Shown: piece after piece, positions 48,208 through 56,100 of the stretch
Numbering within the stretch: position 1 is the first letter of the stretch
Layout of the letters: each line of letters begins with the position of its first letter
From: Falsirhodobacter sp. 20TX0035
Lineage (GTDB): Bacteria > Pseudomonadota > Alphaproteobacteria > Rhodobacterales > Rhodobacteraceae
Direction: 5' to 3'
Assembly (NCBI RefSeq): GCF_028307215.1
Contig: NZ_JAQMHV010000001.1
Location: forward strand, 620,001 to 684,000
Length of the DNA: 64,000 nucleotides
Notes under the pieces: model-generated
Seen by the model: only the letters and a program-made list of their open reading frames with translations
Told to the model about the DNA's origin: nothing
Databases searched by the model: none
Translations under genes and position numbers: made by a program

Positions 48208-48299
48208 GGGGTATCCTTGGGGCCGGCGCCTTGGCATATGGTGGCCCAAGGCAATACCGCGTCCATATAGGGACGGCAACCGAAGGACCCAAGGGCATC

Positions 48300-48740
48300 A
48301 TGATCCGGCGATATGGCGAGGCATTGAAGGCGGGGCAAAGGTATCGTCGGCGGGTGGGGGTCTATGCCGTCTGCCTGCGCGGCGGGCAGATCCTGACGAC
48401 CCTGCAAGAGGCCCCGACCCCCGAGATCCAGCTGCCCGGCGGCGGGATCGACCCGGGCGAACACCCAGTGGCCGCCCTGCACCGCGAGGTGATGGAGGAA
48501 ACCGGCTGGCGCATCGCGATCGGGCCGCGGCTGGGCGTCTATCGCCGCTTCACCTTCATGCCCGAATACGACAAATGGGCCGAAAAGGTCTGCCTGATCC
48601 ATCTGGCTCGCCCCACCCTGCGGATCGGCCCGCCGACCGAGGCGGGCCATCATGCCGTCTGGATGCCGGCCGCCGAGGCGCTGGGCGAACTGGCCAGCGA
48701 AGGCGACCGGGCGATGCTGGCGCGGGCGCTTACGCGCTGA
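48300..48740 (+). CDS. Nudix hydrolase family protein
   Basis: 146 residues with a complete Nudix box GGIDPGEHPVAALHREVMEETGW (G5xE7xREVxEExG) near residues 50-72, preceded by QLPGG. The N-terminal segment is short and basic (MIRRYGEALKAGQRYRRRVGVYAV), as in diadenosine- or inositol-polyphosphate-type hydrolases (DIPP), but substrate is not assignable. Start at 48300; the frame is open further upstream into the hslO promoter area. Its 3' end overlaps galE convergently by 11 bases. Confidence 0.85.
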   Translation: MIRRYGEALKAGQRYRRRVGVYAVCLRGGQILTTLQEAPTPEIQLPGGGIDPGEHPVAALHREVMEETGWRIAIGPRLGVYRRFTFMPEYDKWAEKVCLIHLARPTLRIGPPTEAGHHAVWMPAAEALGELASEGDRAMLARALTR

Positions 48741-49713
48741 AGGGTTCGGCCTGCGCCCAGCGCCACGCGTCGCCGATCATGTCGCGCAGGTTCGACCGCT
48801 TCGGCTGCCAGCCCAGATCGCGGATGGCGGCCTCCGACCCCGAGACCAGCGTCACCGCGTCGCCCGGCCGGCGGTCACCATAGACCATCGGCACCTCCTG
48901 GTTGGTGACGGCGCGCGAGGCCTCGATCACCTCGCGGACCGAGAAGCCGTTCCCGGTGCCCAGGCAGAAGACGCGGCTTTCGTGCCCGTCCAGCAGCCAT
49001 TTCAGGCCCAGCACATGCGCGTCCACCAGATCCATCACGTGGACATAGTCGCGCACGCAGGTGCCGTCGCGCGTGGGGTAGTCCGTGCCGAACACTGTCA
49101 GCGCCGGGCGCTTGCCGGCGACCGCGTCCAGCATCAGCGGGATCAGGTGCGTCTCGGGGGTGTGCTGCTCGCCCACCTCGGCCTCGGGATCGGCGCCCGC
49201 CACGTTGAAGTAGCGGAAGATCACGTGGTTCAGGTCATGCGCCGCGCCGAAGTTGCGGACCATCTCTTCGATCGCGAGCTTTGATCCGCCATAGGCGTTG
49301 ATCGGGTGCTGGGGGGTGGATTCATCCAGAAGCACGCCGTCCTGATCGCCATAGGTCGCGCAGGTCGACGAGAAGACGAAGTTGCGGATGCCCGCGGCCA
49401 CCGTCGCCTCCAGCAGGTTCAGCGCGCCGTTCACGTTGACCCGCCAGTAGGTGGCCGGGTCCTTCATCGATTCGCCCACCAGCGACAGGGCCGCGAAATG
49501 CATGACGGCGACGGGCTTGTACTGCGCCAGCGCCGCATCGATGTCGGCGCGGTTCATCAGGTCGCCCTTGAACAGCGGACCGAACTTCACCGCCTGTTCC
49601 CATCCGGTGGAGATGTTGTCGAAGGTGACGGGAACAAAGCCCGCCGCTTTCAGCACCTTGCAGGCATGCGCGCCGATATAGCCTGCGCCGCCGGTGACCA
49701 GAACATGGTGCAT
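48730..49713 (-). CDS. galE: UDP-glucose 4-epimerase
   Basis: Interconverts UDP-glucose and UDP-galactose. 327 residues: NAD loop TGGAGYIGAH (7-16), catalytic SSTCATYG with Ser/Thr at 116-117 and YGGSK (Tyr141, Lys145), and the C-terminal substrate motif FCLGTGNGFSVREV. Length is normal. It borders the glycan cluster and would supply UDP-Gal for it. There is no Leloir gene beside it, so a role in surface sugar supply rather than galactose catabolism is likely. Confidence 0.95.
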   Translation of the reverse strand: MHHVLVTGGAGYIGAHACKVLKAAGFVPVTFDNISTGWEQAVKFGPLFKGDLMNRADIDAALAQYKPVAVMHFAALSLVGESMKDPATYWRVNVNGALNLLEATVAAGIRNFVFSSTCATYGDQDGVLLDESTPQHPINAYGGSKLAIEEMVRNFGAAHDLNHVIFRYFNVAGADPEAEVGEQHTPETHLIPLMLDAVAGKRPALTVFGTDYPTRDGTCVRDYVHVMDLVDAHVLGLKWLLDGHESRVFCLGTGNGFSVREVIEASRAVTNQEVPMVYGDRRPGDAVTLVSGSEAAIRDLGWQPKRSNLRDMIGDAWRWAQAEPFSA

Positions 49714-49792
49714 TCGCTACCCTTTATGCTGCGTTCGGCCAAGGGGTGGCATGGCGCGCGTTGCGGATCAAGCGCCCTTCTCGGGGCAGTCC

Positions 49793-50734
49793 TCACAGCC
49801 GGCCAAGGACCGCCGCCACCCAGAGGGAGGCATTCCCCGCAAGGTCCTGCCGGTAAAGGCCCGCCTGCCGCAAAAGCCGCAGCCGCGCCGACAGGGGCGC
49901 CTGCCGCAGGGCCTCGAAACGGTCCAGCACCTGTCCCGCCTCGGCCGTCAGAAGGGGACGTGCGGCGCCGAGGGCGGCAAGGTTGACGGCGTTCCAGCCG
50001 CGGAAATGCCCGCCCAGCAGCATCGCGATGCGGCGCAGGCGCGCGCGGGTGCCGTCATTCGCCCCGATCTGGTTGCGCCCGTGCTGACGATACCACAGGC
50101 AGGGTTCGGGATCGAAGACAACGGTCCCGCCCGCGCCGCTGACCACCTGATAGGCCCACCAGTCATGCACGATCAGCGCGTCCACCCCCCGCGCCGCGCG
50201 GATCAGAAGATCCGTGGCGGCGCGGTTCAGCATCATCGTGTTCCCGCCCGCCACGTTCTGGACCAGCGCATGCCGGAACCCCGTGGCGCAGGAGGGGGTG
50301 CGCGACAGACGCGGACGCCCCAAGGCCACGTCGCAGACCCAGGTGGCGGCGCAATACATCCGGGGGCCCGCAGCCCCGGCCAGCGCCGCGCAGGCGCGCG
50401 CCGTCTTTTCCGGCAGCCAGACATCGTCCTGATCGCAGAAGCCCACCGCCTCCGCCCCCGGCGGCACATGCGCCAGAAGGGACAGGAAGTTCAGCGCCGC
50501 ACCCTTGCGCGGTCCTTCGATCAGACGCAGGTCGATGGACGGATGGGCGTCGGCGAACCGCTGCAAGATCCGGCGCGTGTCGTCGGTGGATCCGTCATCC
50601 CCCACGATCAGCCACGTCGGGGGCATCGTCTGCGCTGCAAGGCTGTCCAGCTGCGCCTGCAGATGGGCCGCGCCGTTGAAGGTCGCCAGCAGCAGCGCCA
50701 CGCGCGGTGGCACGGTCAGCGGACCCTCATCCAT
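49793..50734 (-). CDS. Glycosyltransferase family 2
   Basis: 313 residues, GT-A fold: VALLLATFNGAAHLQAQLDSL (12-32), DDGSTDDT (about 46-53), CDQDDVW (DxD-type, about 99-105) and the later GGNTMMLNRAA and HDWWAY motifs seen in rhamnosyl-type family 2 enzymes. Works in the cytosol on a lipid-linked or growing chain. Next to a KpsT-like ATPase (19-base overlap), so it likely builds the polysaccharide exported there. Confidence 0.88.
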   Translation of the reverse strand: MDEGPLTVPPRVALLLATFNGAAHLQAQLDSLAAQTMPPTWLIVGDDGSTDDTRRILQRFADAHPSIDLRLIEGPRKGAALNFLSLLAHVPPGAEAVGFCDQDDVWLPEKTARACAALAGAAGPRMYCAATWVCDVALGRPRLSRTPSCATGFRHALVQNVAGGNTMMLNRAATDLLIRAARGVDALIVHDWWAYQVVSGAGGTVVFDPEPCLWYRQHGRNQIGANDGTRARLRRIAMLLGGHFRGWNAVNLAALGAARPLLTAEAGQVLDRFEALRQAPLSARLRLLRQAGLYRQDLAGNASLWVAAVLGRL

Positions 50735-51399
50735 GGCGGCGGCCGTCCCTTCATGATGTGGTTGTAATGCTCGATCGCCCGTTCGATCCGGGCGTAGTAG
50801 AACAGGTGCCCATCCTCCAGCACCACGCCGGACGAACAGATGTTGCGCATCAGGTCCATGGAGTGGGAGACGACGATGGCGCCGCTGCGCTCCAGCCGCT
50901 TCATCAGCACCTGCTGGCTGCGCGCCTTGAACGCACCGTCGCCGACCGACGTCACCTCGTCGATCAGATAGGTGTCGAAATGCAGCGCCATCGACACGCC
51001 AAAGGCCAGACGCGACCGCATCCCGGCGGAATAGCTGCGGAACGGCAGGTGGAAATGCGGGCCCAGATCCGCGAAGCCCTCCACGAAGTTCAGCATCTCC
51101 TCGGTGTCGGCGCCATAGATGCGGGCGACGAAACGCGTGTTCTGCGCGCCCGTCATCTCTCCGTGAAAGCTGCCGGCAAAGCCCACGGGCCAGGACACCG
51201 TGCCGGTGGAGGCGATGCGCCCCGAATCCGGGTCCATCGTGCCGGCGATCATCTTCAGCAGGCTGGACTTGCCCGCCCCGTTACGCCCCAGAAGCCCCAC
51301 GCATTCCCCAGATGGAAAGGTGAAGGTGATGTCCCGCGCCACGTCGCGGCGGGTTCCGTTCAGCACATAGCTCTTGCACAGGTTCCGAAGGGCGATCAT
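50716..51399 (-). CDS. kpsT: Capsular polysaccharide ABC exporter ATPase (KpsT type)
   Basis: 227 residues: Walker A GRNGAGKSS (38-46), signature region SYSAGMRSRLAFGVSMAL instead of LSGGQ, and YLIDEVTSVGDGAFKARS as Walker B. The degenerate signature and the short C-terminus (no glycan-binding domain, unlike Wzt) match KpsT-type capsule exporters, which take Kdo-linker-bound chains. It overlaps kpsE by four bases (ATGA). The cognate permease is the divergent gene at 52734. Confidence 0.9.
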   Translation of the reverse strand: MIALRNLCKSYVLNGTRRDVARDITFTFPSGECVGLLGRNGAGKSSLLKMIAGTMDPDSGRIASTGTVSWPVGFAGSFHGEMTGAQNTRFVARIYGADTEEMLNFVEGFADLGPHFHLPFRSYSAGMRSRLAFGVSMALHFDTYLIDEVTSVGDGAFKARSQQVLMKRLERSGAIVVSHSMDLMRNICSSGVVLEDGHLFYYARIERAIEHYNHIMKGRPPPWMRVR

Positions 51400-52589
51400 C
51401 GCCGGTCGCGGATGCTGTAATAAACAAGAACGGCCGTGCCCCAGGCCAGAAGCAGGAAGCCCGCGATCAGCGCCACGTTCAGCCCCCGCGACGGATAGCG
51501 CGAGGATTCGGCCAAGGTCGGCTGCACGTGCGCGGCAAGATAGCGGTTCTTCCGCTGCGCCTCGGCCACGGCCAGATCATGGGCGGACCGGGCCGCCAGA
51601 TAGGTCTGCTCGGCGAATTCGCGGTCGACGTTCAGACGCTCGAACTCCCCCACAAGGGCGGAATAGTCGCCGGTGGTGCCGGCCTCGCCGCCCACGCCCA
51701 CGCCGAACTTCGCGCGCTCGTCGGTCAGAAGGCGGTTGATCACCTCGATCCGCCGTTCGGCCTGCGCGATGCGCGCGTCGTCGTCCGACCGGGTGGTGTC
51801 GCGCAGCATGTTCTCGGAAATCATCGCCTCGGTCAGCTGTTGCTGGAGGGAGTTGATGATGCCCATCTGCCCCTGAAGATCGGCGGTCGGATCGACGATC
51901 TGGTTGCGCGACCGAAATTCGGTCAGCGCCACGCGGGCCGCGCGCAACTGGTCGGCCGCCCGCTCCAGCTCGTCGCTGGCATAGCGGGTGGCGTCGTCGC
52001 GGGCGATGGCCGACAGGTCGTTGATCATGGCCGAGGCGACGGAGAACACCTCCTGCGCCACGGCGCGCGCGTCCTGCGGATCGAAGGCCAGCACCTTCAG
52101 CTCGATCAGGCTGGTGGACCGGTCATAATAGACCTTCACCATGCGGTGCCAGTAGTCGGTCAGATCCTCGATCGTGCCTTGGGGATCGAAGGCGAAGACG
52201 GGATCGAAGGCGGGCCTGCCATAGATCGCGCGCAGGTCCATCGTGTCATCCACCTGCCGCACCATGTCCTGGCTGCGGATGAAGTCGTAAAGCACGTCCG
52301 TGTCGGATGAACTGCTGCCTGACAGGCTGGACAGCCCGCTGAGGAGCGAGGTGGCCGCGCTCACATCCTCGGACCGGACGGAAAAGCTGACGGTGGAAGC
52401 GAACTGGTCCTGCGCCACCCCGAACATGTATCCCGCCGACAGCGCCACCGGCACCGCCACGACCAGCGCGAACGACACGAGGATCCCGTGATGGCGCAGA
52501 CGGGCGCCGGCCGTCGCGACCGTCGGGCGGCCGGGGGTGAAGACGGTGTCCGGCCCTTCGGCCGACAGTTTCTTGAGGAAGGTCAGAAT
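51396..52589 (-). CDS. kpsE: Capsule export inner-membrane protein, KpsE-like, with likely ATT start
   Basis: Polysaccharide co-polymerase adapter that links the KpsMT exporter to the outer-membrane channel. Two membrane segments (about 39-61 and 365-388) flank a periplasmic region with coiled coil (about 165-310). No ATG, GTG or TTG exists in this frame between the upstream TAA and a GTG at 52478, which lies inside the first membrane segment. AGAAGGTGG lies 7 bases before ATT at 52589, and codons from there look genuine (LTFLKKLSAEGPDTVF), giving a normal cytosolic N-terminus of about 37 residues. Length then is 397. Confidence 0.82.
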   Translation of the reverse strand: MLTFLKKLSAEGPDTVFTPGRPTVATAGARLRHHGILVSFALVVAVPVALSAGYMFGVAQDQFASTVSFSVRSEDVSAATSLLSGLSSLSGSSSSDTDVLYDFIRSQDMVRQVDDTMDLRAIYGRPAFDPVFAFDPQGTIEDLTDYWHRMVKVYYDRSTSLIELKVLAFDPQDARAVAQEVFSVASAMINDLSAIARDDATRYASDELERAADQLRAARVALTEFRSRNQIVDPTADLQGQMGIINSLQQQLTEAMISENMLRDTTRSDDDARIAQAERRIEVINRLLTDERAKFGVGVGGEAGTTGDYSALVGEFERLNVDREFAEQTYLAARSAHDLAVAEAQRKNRYLAAHVQPTLAESSRYPSRGLNVALIAGFLLLAWGTAVLVYYSIRDRR

Positions 52590-52640
52590 GACGGTGCCAC
52601 CTTCTGCAAAGGGGCCCGCGCCCCTGCCGTTGTCGCCGTC

Positions 52641-52669
52641 TTATCACGCCTGTGTTGCCGTCATTTCAA
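52641..52669 (-). promoter_or_regulatory. Candidate promoter of the kpsE-kpsT-glycosyltransferase operon
   Basis: Minus strand TTGAAA (52669-52664), 17-base spacer, TGATAA (52646-52641). A start near 52634 leaves about 45 bases before the ATT codon. Confidence 0.6.
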
Positions 52670-52733
52670 GCCCTTCCACTTGTCAAACGGGTTTTTCGCG
52701 GACATGACGGCAGGATCACCACAGGACGACCCG

Positions 52734-53537
52734 ATGATCACATCCCCTTCGATGACCAACGCTCGCCGGTCGTTTCCCACGGCCCGGGCGATCCTAGCCC
52801 TGATCCTGCGCGAGATGGGGACGCAATACGGCACCTCGCCCGGCGGCTATCTCTGGGCCGTGCTGGAACCCGTGCTGGCGCTGGTGCTGATGTCGGCCAT
52901 GTTCGCGATGTTCTTCGACCGCCCGCCGCTGGGCACGAACTTCGCGCTGTTCTACGCCTCGGGCTACCTGCCGTTCATGATGTATGCGGGGATCTCGGGC
53001 AAGATCGGCACGGCCATCCGCTATTCGAAGCCGCTTCTGGCCTATCCGGGGGTGACCTTCGTCGACGCGATGCTGGCGCGGTTCCTGCTGAACGCCCTGA
53101 CGGAACTTGTGGTCTTCGTGCTGCTGATCCAGGGCATCATCCTCGCGTTCGGTCTGCACGAGAATCTGGATCATCCGCGCATCCTTCTGGCCATGGCCAT
53201 GGCCTTCTCGCTCGCGGCGGGGGTCGGCACGCTGAACTGCTACCTGTGCAGCAGCTTCCCGGTCTGGGAACGGATCTGGTCCATCCTCAACCGGCCCTTG
53301 TTCATGATGTCCGGCGTGTTCTTCCTGTTCGACGGGGTGCCCGCCTCCTTCCGCGACCTGTTGTGGTTCAATCCCCTCGTGCACGTCATCGACGAGATGC
53401 GGGCCGGCATCTACGCCACCCATGACGCACGCTTCACCTCGCCGCTTTATGTCTTCGCCGTGGCGATCGTCACGCTGTTCCTGGGGATGCTGCTGCTGCG
53501 CCGGCACCACCGCAGCATCCTGAACGAGGGCGCGTGA
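52734..53537 (+). CDS. kpsM: Capsular polysaccharide ABC exporter permease (KpsM type)
   Basis: 267 residues, six membrane helices (about 40-62, 70-95, 115-140, 150-172, 180-200, 235-256), ABC-2 family; ILREMGTQYGTSPGGYLWAVLEPV and LFMMSGVFFLFDGVPASFRDLLWFNPLVH match KpsM permeases. Start at 52734 has AGGA upstream; an in-frame ATG at 52704 is an alternative. It is divergent from kpsE/kpsT and overlaps the sulfotransferase start (TGATG), so modification and export are produced together. Confidence 0.9.
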   Translation: MITSPSMTNARRSFPTARAILALILREMGTQYGTSPGGYLWAVLEPVLALVLMSAMFAMFFDRPPLGTNFALFYASGYLPFMMYAGISGKIGTAIRYSKPLLAYPGVTFVDAMLARFLLNALTELVVFVLLIQGIILAFGLHENLDHPRILLAMAMAFSLAAGVGTLNCYLCSSFPVWERIWSILNRPLFMMSGVFFLFDGVPASFRDLLWFNPLVHVIDEMRAGIYATHDARFTSPLYVFAVAIVTLFLGMLLLRRHHRSILNEGA

Positions 53538-54580
53538 TGGCCGACCTTGTTCTGCACATCGGCCTGCACAAGACCGGCACCACCCTGATCCAAGACACCT
53601 TCACCCGCAATGCGGACCTTCTGGCGCGCCACGGGCTGTATTACCCGCGCATCGGGCAGGCCAACGGCCATCACGGGCTGGCTTATGACTGGAACCCGTA
53701 TCTGCCCGTCCATTACCGCCTGCCGCAGGGCAGTCCGACGGTGCTGGCGGAACTGGCGACCGAACTGGCCCACCGCCCCGGCACCGTGTTCCTGTCGTCC
53801 GAGGAATTGTCCCGCGCCGAACCCGGCCTTCAGGTCGATCTGGCCAGCCTGCGCCGGTGGCTGGCCCCGTTCGGCCGGATCCGGGTGCTGTGCACCCTGC
53901 GGGCGCAATGGCGGTTCCTGCAATCCATCTGGCTGGAGGTGGCCAAGCGGCACGCCCCGCCGATCACGCCGATCGACCTCGTGCGCGGCGCCATTTCCAC
54001 CCACCGCGCGCGCGGGCTGTGGGCGGATTTCAACGAGCTTTACGACCACCTTCTGGAAACCTTTCCGCCCGAGGACATCGTGTTTCTGGACCACGCCACC
54101 GCCTCGTCCGGCGAAGGCGGGCTTCTGGGCGCGGTGCTGCGGGCGGTCGGGTCCGAGATGGATCCCGCCCTCCTGACGCCCGTGAACGACGGGCGCTCCA
54201 ACACCTCGCCCGAGCCGCTGGCGTCTTGGGCGGCGGCCACCATCGCCGCCCCCTATCCCGCACCCGCAACGCTTGTCACCTCCACGACCGTCGCCTTTCA
54301 GGAACAGTTCAGCGCCGAGGCCCGCTCCACCCTCTTCACAGCGGCCGAACTGGACGCCGTGAAGAGGCACTTCGCGCCTTCCAACGCCCGTCTGGCCGAG
54401 CGGCTGGCACCGCATCAGCCGGGCTTCGCCGTCACCGGGCAGGAAGCGGAGGAGGAGCTGGTGTTCCGCGACCGGATCGACGCGTGGTTCTGGCTGCGCT
54501 GCAACCGCCACGCGTTCTACGCCTCGTTAAAACCAGCGGCCGATCGCGACGTAGCTGCCGGCCAGCCGCGCCGAGGCTGA
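53537..54580 (+). CDS. Sulfotransferase-like protein
   Basis: 347 residues. LHIGLHKTGTTLIQ (6-19) is the 5'-phosphosulfate loop of PAPS-dependent sulfotransferases, and FLSSEELSRAEP with a later VLCTLRAQWRFLQS region is the second PAPS-binding part. Probably sulfates a sugar on the growing capsule in the cytosol. Paralogue at 58995-59987 shares the layout (NGHHGLAYDWNPYLP / NAGHHGLVGDWNPHLP). The 3' end overlaps the convergent DUF2793 gene by 54 bases, leaving an unusual C-terminal tail KPAADRDVAAGQPRRG. Confidence 0.82.
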   Translation: MADLVLHIGLHKTGTTLIQDTFTRNADLLARHGLYYPRIGQANGHHGLAYDWNPYLPVHYRLPQGSPTVLAELATELAHRPGTVFLSSEELSRAEPGLQVDLASLRRWLAPFGRIRVLCTLRAQWRFLQSIWLEVAKRHAPPITPIDLVRGAISTHRARGLWADFNELYDHLLETFPPEDIVFLDHATASSGEGGLLGAVLRAVGSEMDPALLTPVNDGRSNTSPEPLASWAAATIAAPYPAPATLVTSTTVAFQEQFSAEARSTLFTAAELDAVKRHFAPSNARLAERLAPHQPGFAVTGQEAEEELVFRDRIDAWFWLRCNRHAFYASLKPAADRDVAAGQPRRG

Positions 54581-55894
54581 GGTCGTGGCACGCCACAGGT
54601 AGGTGGCAAAGCCCGCCACGCCCACCGATCCGTTCCCGCCGCTGAGCGCGTCCGACACCCCCAGATCGGCGCAGCCGGTGGTCAGGGTGGGCGTGTCGCT
54701 GAACGGCTTGGCAAAGGATACCGACTGCCCGGCCGACCGGAAGCCGCCCGCAAACTCGATGTTCACGGCGACGGCCGACAGGCTGAAGCGGCCCCAGCAG
54801 ATCTGCGTGCCGTCGGCCAGCCGCAGATAGCGGGAGGTGGCGGTGCCGCCGGTTTCCAGCACGGCGGGACTGGCCGCGTCGGGCTGAGCGGCAACGGTGC
54901 CCACGGCCGTTTCGCGCGTCAGCGCCGCGTCCCAGCGCAGAGTTCCGGCGCCGTCCACGCCCCCGAACAAGGGACGTGCCACGCTGCCCGCCATGGCCCA
55001 GCTGAGGAAGGCCGCCGGCTGCGCCTCGGTGGCGATGGCCAGAAGCGCCCGCTCCTCGCCCCGCCGCGCGGGATCGGCGGCGGCCGCCATGGAATAAAGC
55101 CCCGCCCCCGGCACCGCAGCGGCCGAGGCCTGCGCCACGCCCTTGCCCTTCGCCCGCCCCAGCCCGAAGGCGCCGGTCGTCATCAGCCGTCCGTCCGTGG
55201 TATCGGTGGCGCCCTGCATCACACCCTTGCCGGTCACAGCCCCCTCCATCACCAAGCCGGCGGGCAAGGTCACGGCCCCCGTCGCGGGGTTGGCCGTCAG
55301 TGCCGTGCGGAACGTCGACCCGTCCGGGCTGACCTTCAGGGAAAACGCGTCCTCTCCGGCCAGCCCCATCTCGGCCCGCCCGCTCCAGTTGCTTTGGAAC
55401 AGCAGGCTGGCGGTTTCGGCGGTGGCCGCCTTGTTCACCTTCAGCCGGTGGCTGCCGCCCGCATGGGTCAGCAAGGTCGCGGCCCCCGCCACGGCCAGTG
55501 GATTGCCCGCGTCCGGCGTGGTGCCGACGCCCAGCCGCTCCACCACCGGGCGGGAATCCGCGGCGGCCTTCCAGACCGTGCCCGACCAGACCAGCGCACG
55601 GGACTGGTCCAGAACAAAGGCCTGCCAACCCGGTTTCGGTGCCTCAAAGCTCCAGCCCGTTTCAGTCATCAGCGCGACCTCGTGGTCGTGTCCGGCCCAC
55701 AGGCCGGAGGCCCCCGCCCCCACGATGTGGCGGTCGCCCGGCACGGCGGCCGGCGCCTGCGTGCCGCCCTGCGTCGCGACGGCCAGCTGCACCAGCAGGT
55801 CCAGCCGGGCCAGCGCCTCGTTGTGGGTGATGTGTTTCTGGGCCTGCTGCGGCTGGATCAGCGGCAACGACAGGACGAGGGAGGAGTCGGACAT
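54527..55894 (-). CDS. DUF2793 domain protein, tail-fibre-like
   Basis: 455 residues. The N-terminal 110 or so residues (PLIQPQQAQKHITHNEALARLDLLVQLAV and HIVGAGASGLWAGHDHEVALMT) are a DUF2793 domain, found in phage and gene-transfer-agent tail regions and in some surface clusters. The rest is Ala/Gly/Thr-rich beta-repeat sequence, with a C-terminal DGTQICWGRFS head as in phage tail-fibre receptor-binding tips. No signal peptide, so it is not a classical secreted protein. No other phage gene is nearby. Start at 55894 (MSDSSLVLSLPLIQPQQ). Function unknown. Confidence 0.75.
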   Translation of the reverse strand: MSDSSLVLSLPLIQPQQAQKHITHNEALARLDLLVQLAVATQGGTQAPAAVPGDRHIVGAGASGLWAGHDHEVALMTETGWSFEAPKPGWQAFVLDQSRALVWSGTVWKAAADSRPVVERLGVGTTPDAGNPLAVAGAATLLTHAGGSHRLKVNKAATAETASLLFQSNWSGRAEMGLAGEDAFSLKVSPDGSTFRTALTANPATGAVTLPAGLVMEGAVTGKGVMQGATDTTDGRLMTTGAFGLGRAKGKGVAQASAAAVPGAGLYSMAAAADPARRGEERALLAIATEAQPAAFLSWAMAGSVARPLFGGVDGAGTLRWDAALTRETAVGTVAAQPDAASPAVLETGGTATSRYLRLADGTQICWGRFSLSAVAVNIEFAGGFRSAGQSVSFAKPFSDTPTLTTGCADLGVSDALSGGNGSVGVAGFATYLWRATTSASARLAGSYVAIGRWF

Positions 55895-56045
55895 CTGGCG
55901 GAACCCGGGCGTTGGAAAGGATGGACGCAAGGCTAGGCGCGCGGGGTTTCCGGGTTCTGAGGGCACCGCGCGCCGCCGCGCAACGCCAAGGGTTTGTCTC
56001 AATAACGCCGCATGCGCCGCAATGCTGCCCCATTCTGGCAAAGCC

Positions 56046-56055
56046 CGGTTAACCG
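56046..56055. promoter_or_regulatory. GGTTAACC palindrome upstream of the first RTX gene
   Basis: CGGTTAACCG (56046-56055) is a perfect 10-bp palindrome 46 bases before the start codon. The same GGTTAACC recurs at 57573-57580 before the second RTX gene and resembles the CtrA half-site, but without the second TTAA at N7. Confidence 0.4.
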
Positions 56056-56100
56056 CACCGGCACAGGCTGCCCCCCTCGGAACATGGCAAGGTGGAACGC

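Noticed and set aside
51396-52589. A frameshift or truncation in kpsE because no normal start codon is found
   Set aside because: The frame is intact through the expected cytosolic N-terminus, with a ribosome-binding site at the right distance before ATT; a non-standard start explains it better, although a sequencing error cannot be excluded.
54527-55894. A prophage
   Set aside because: Only one tail-like gene is present; there is no integrase, capsid, terminase or attachment repeat in the window.
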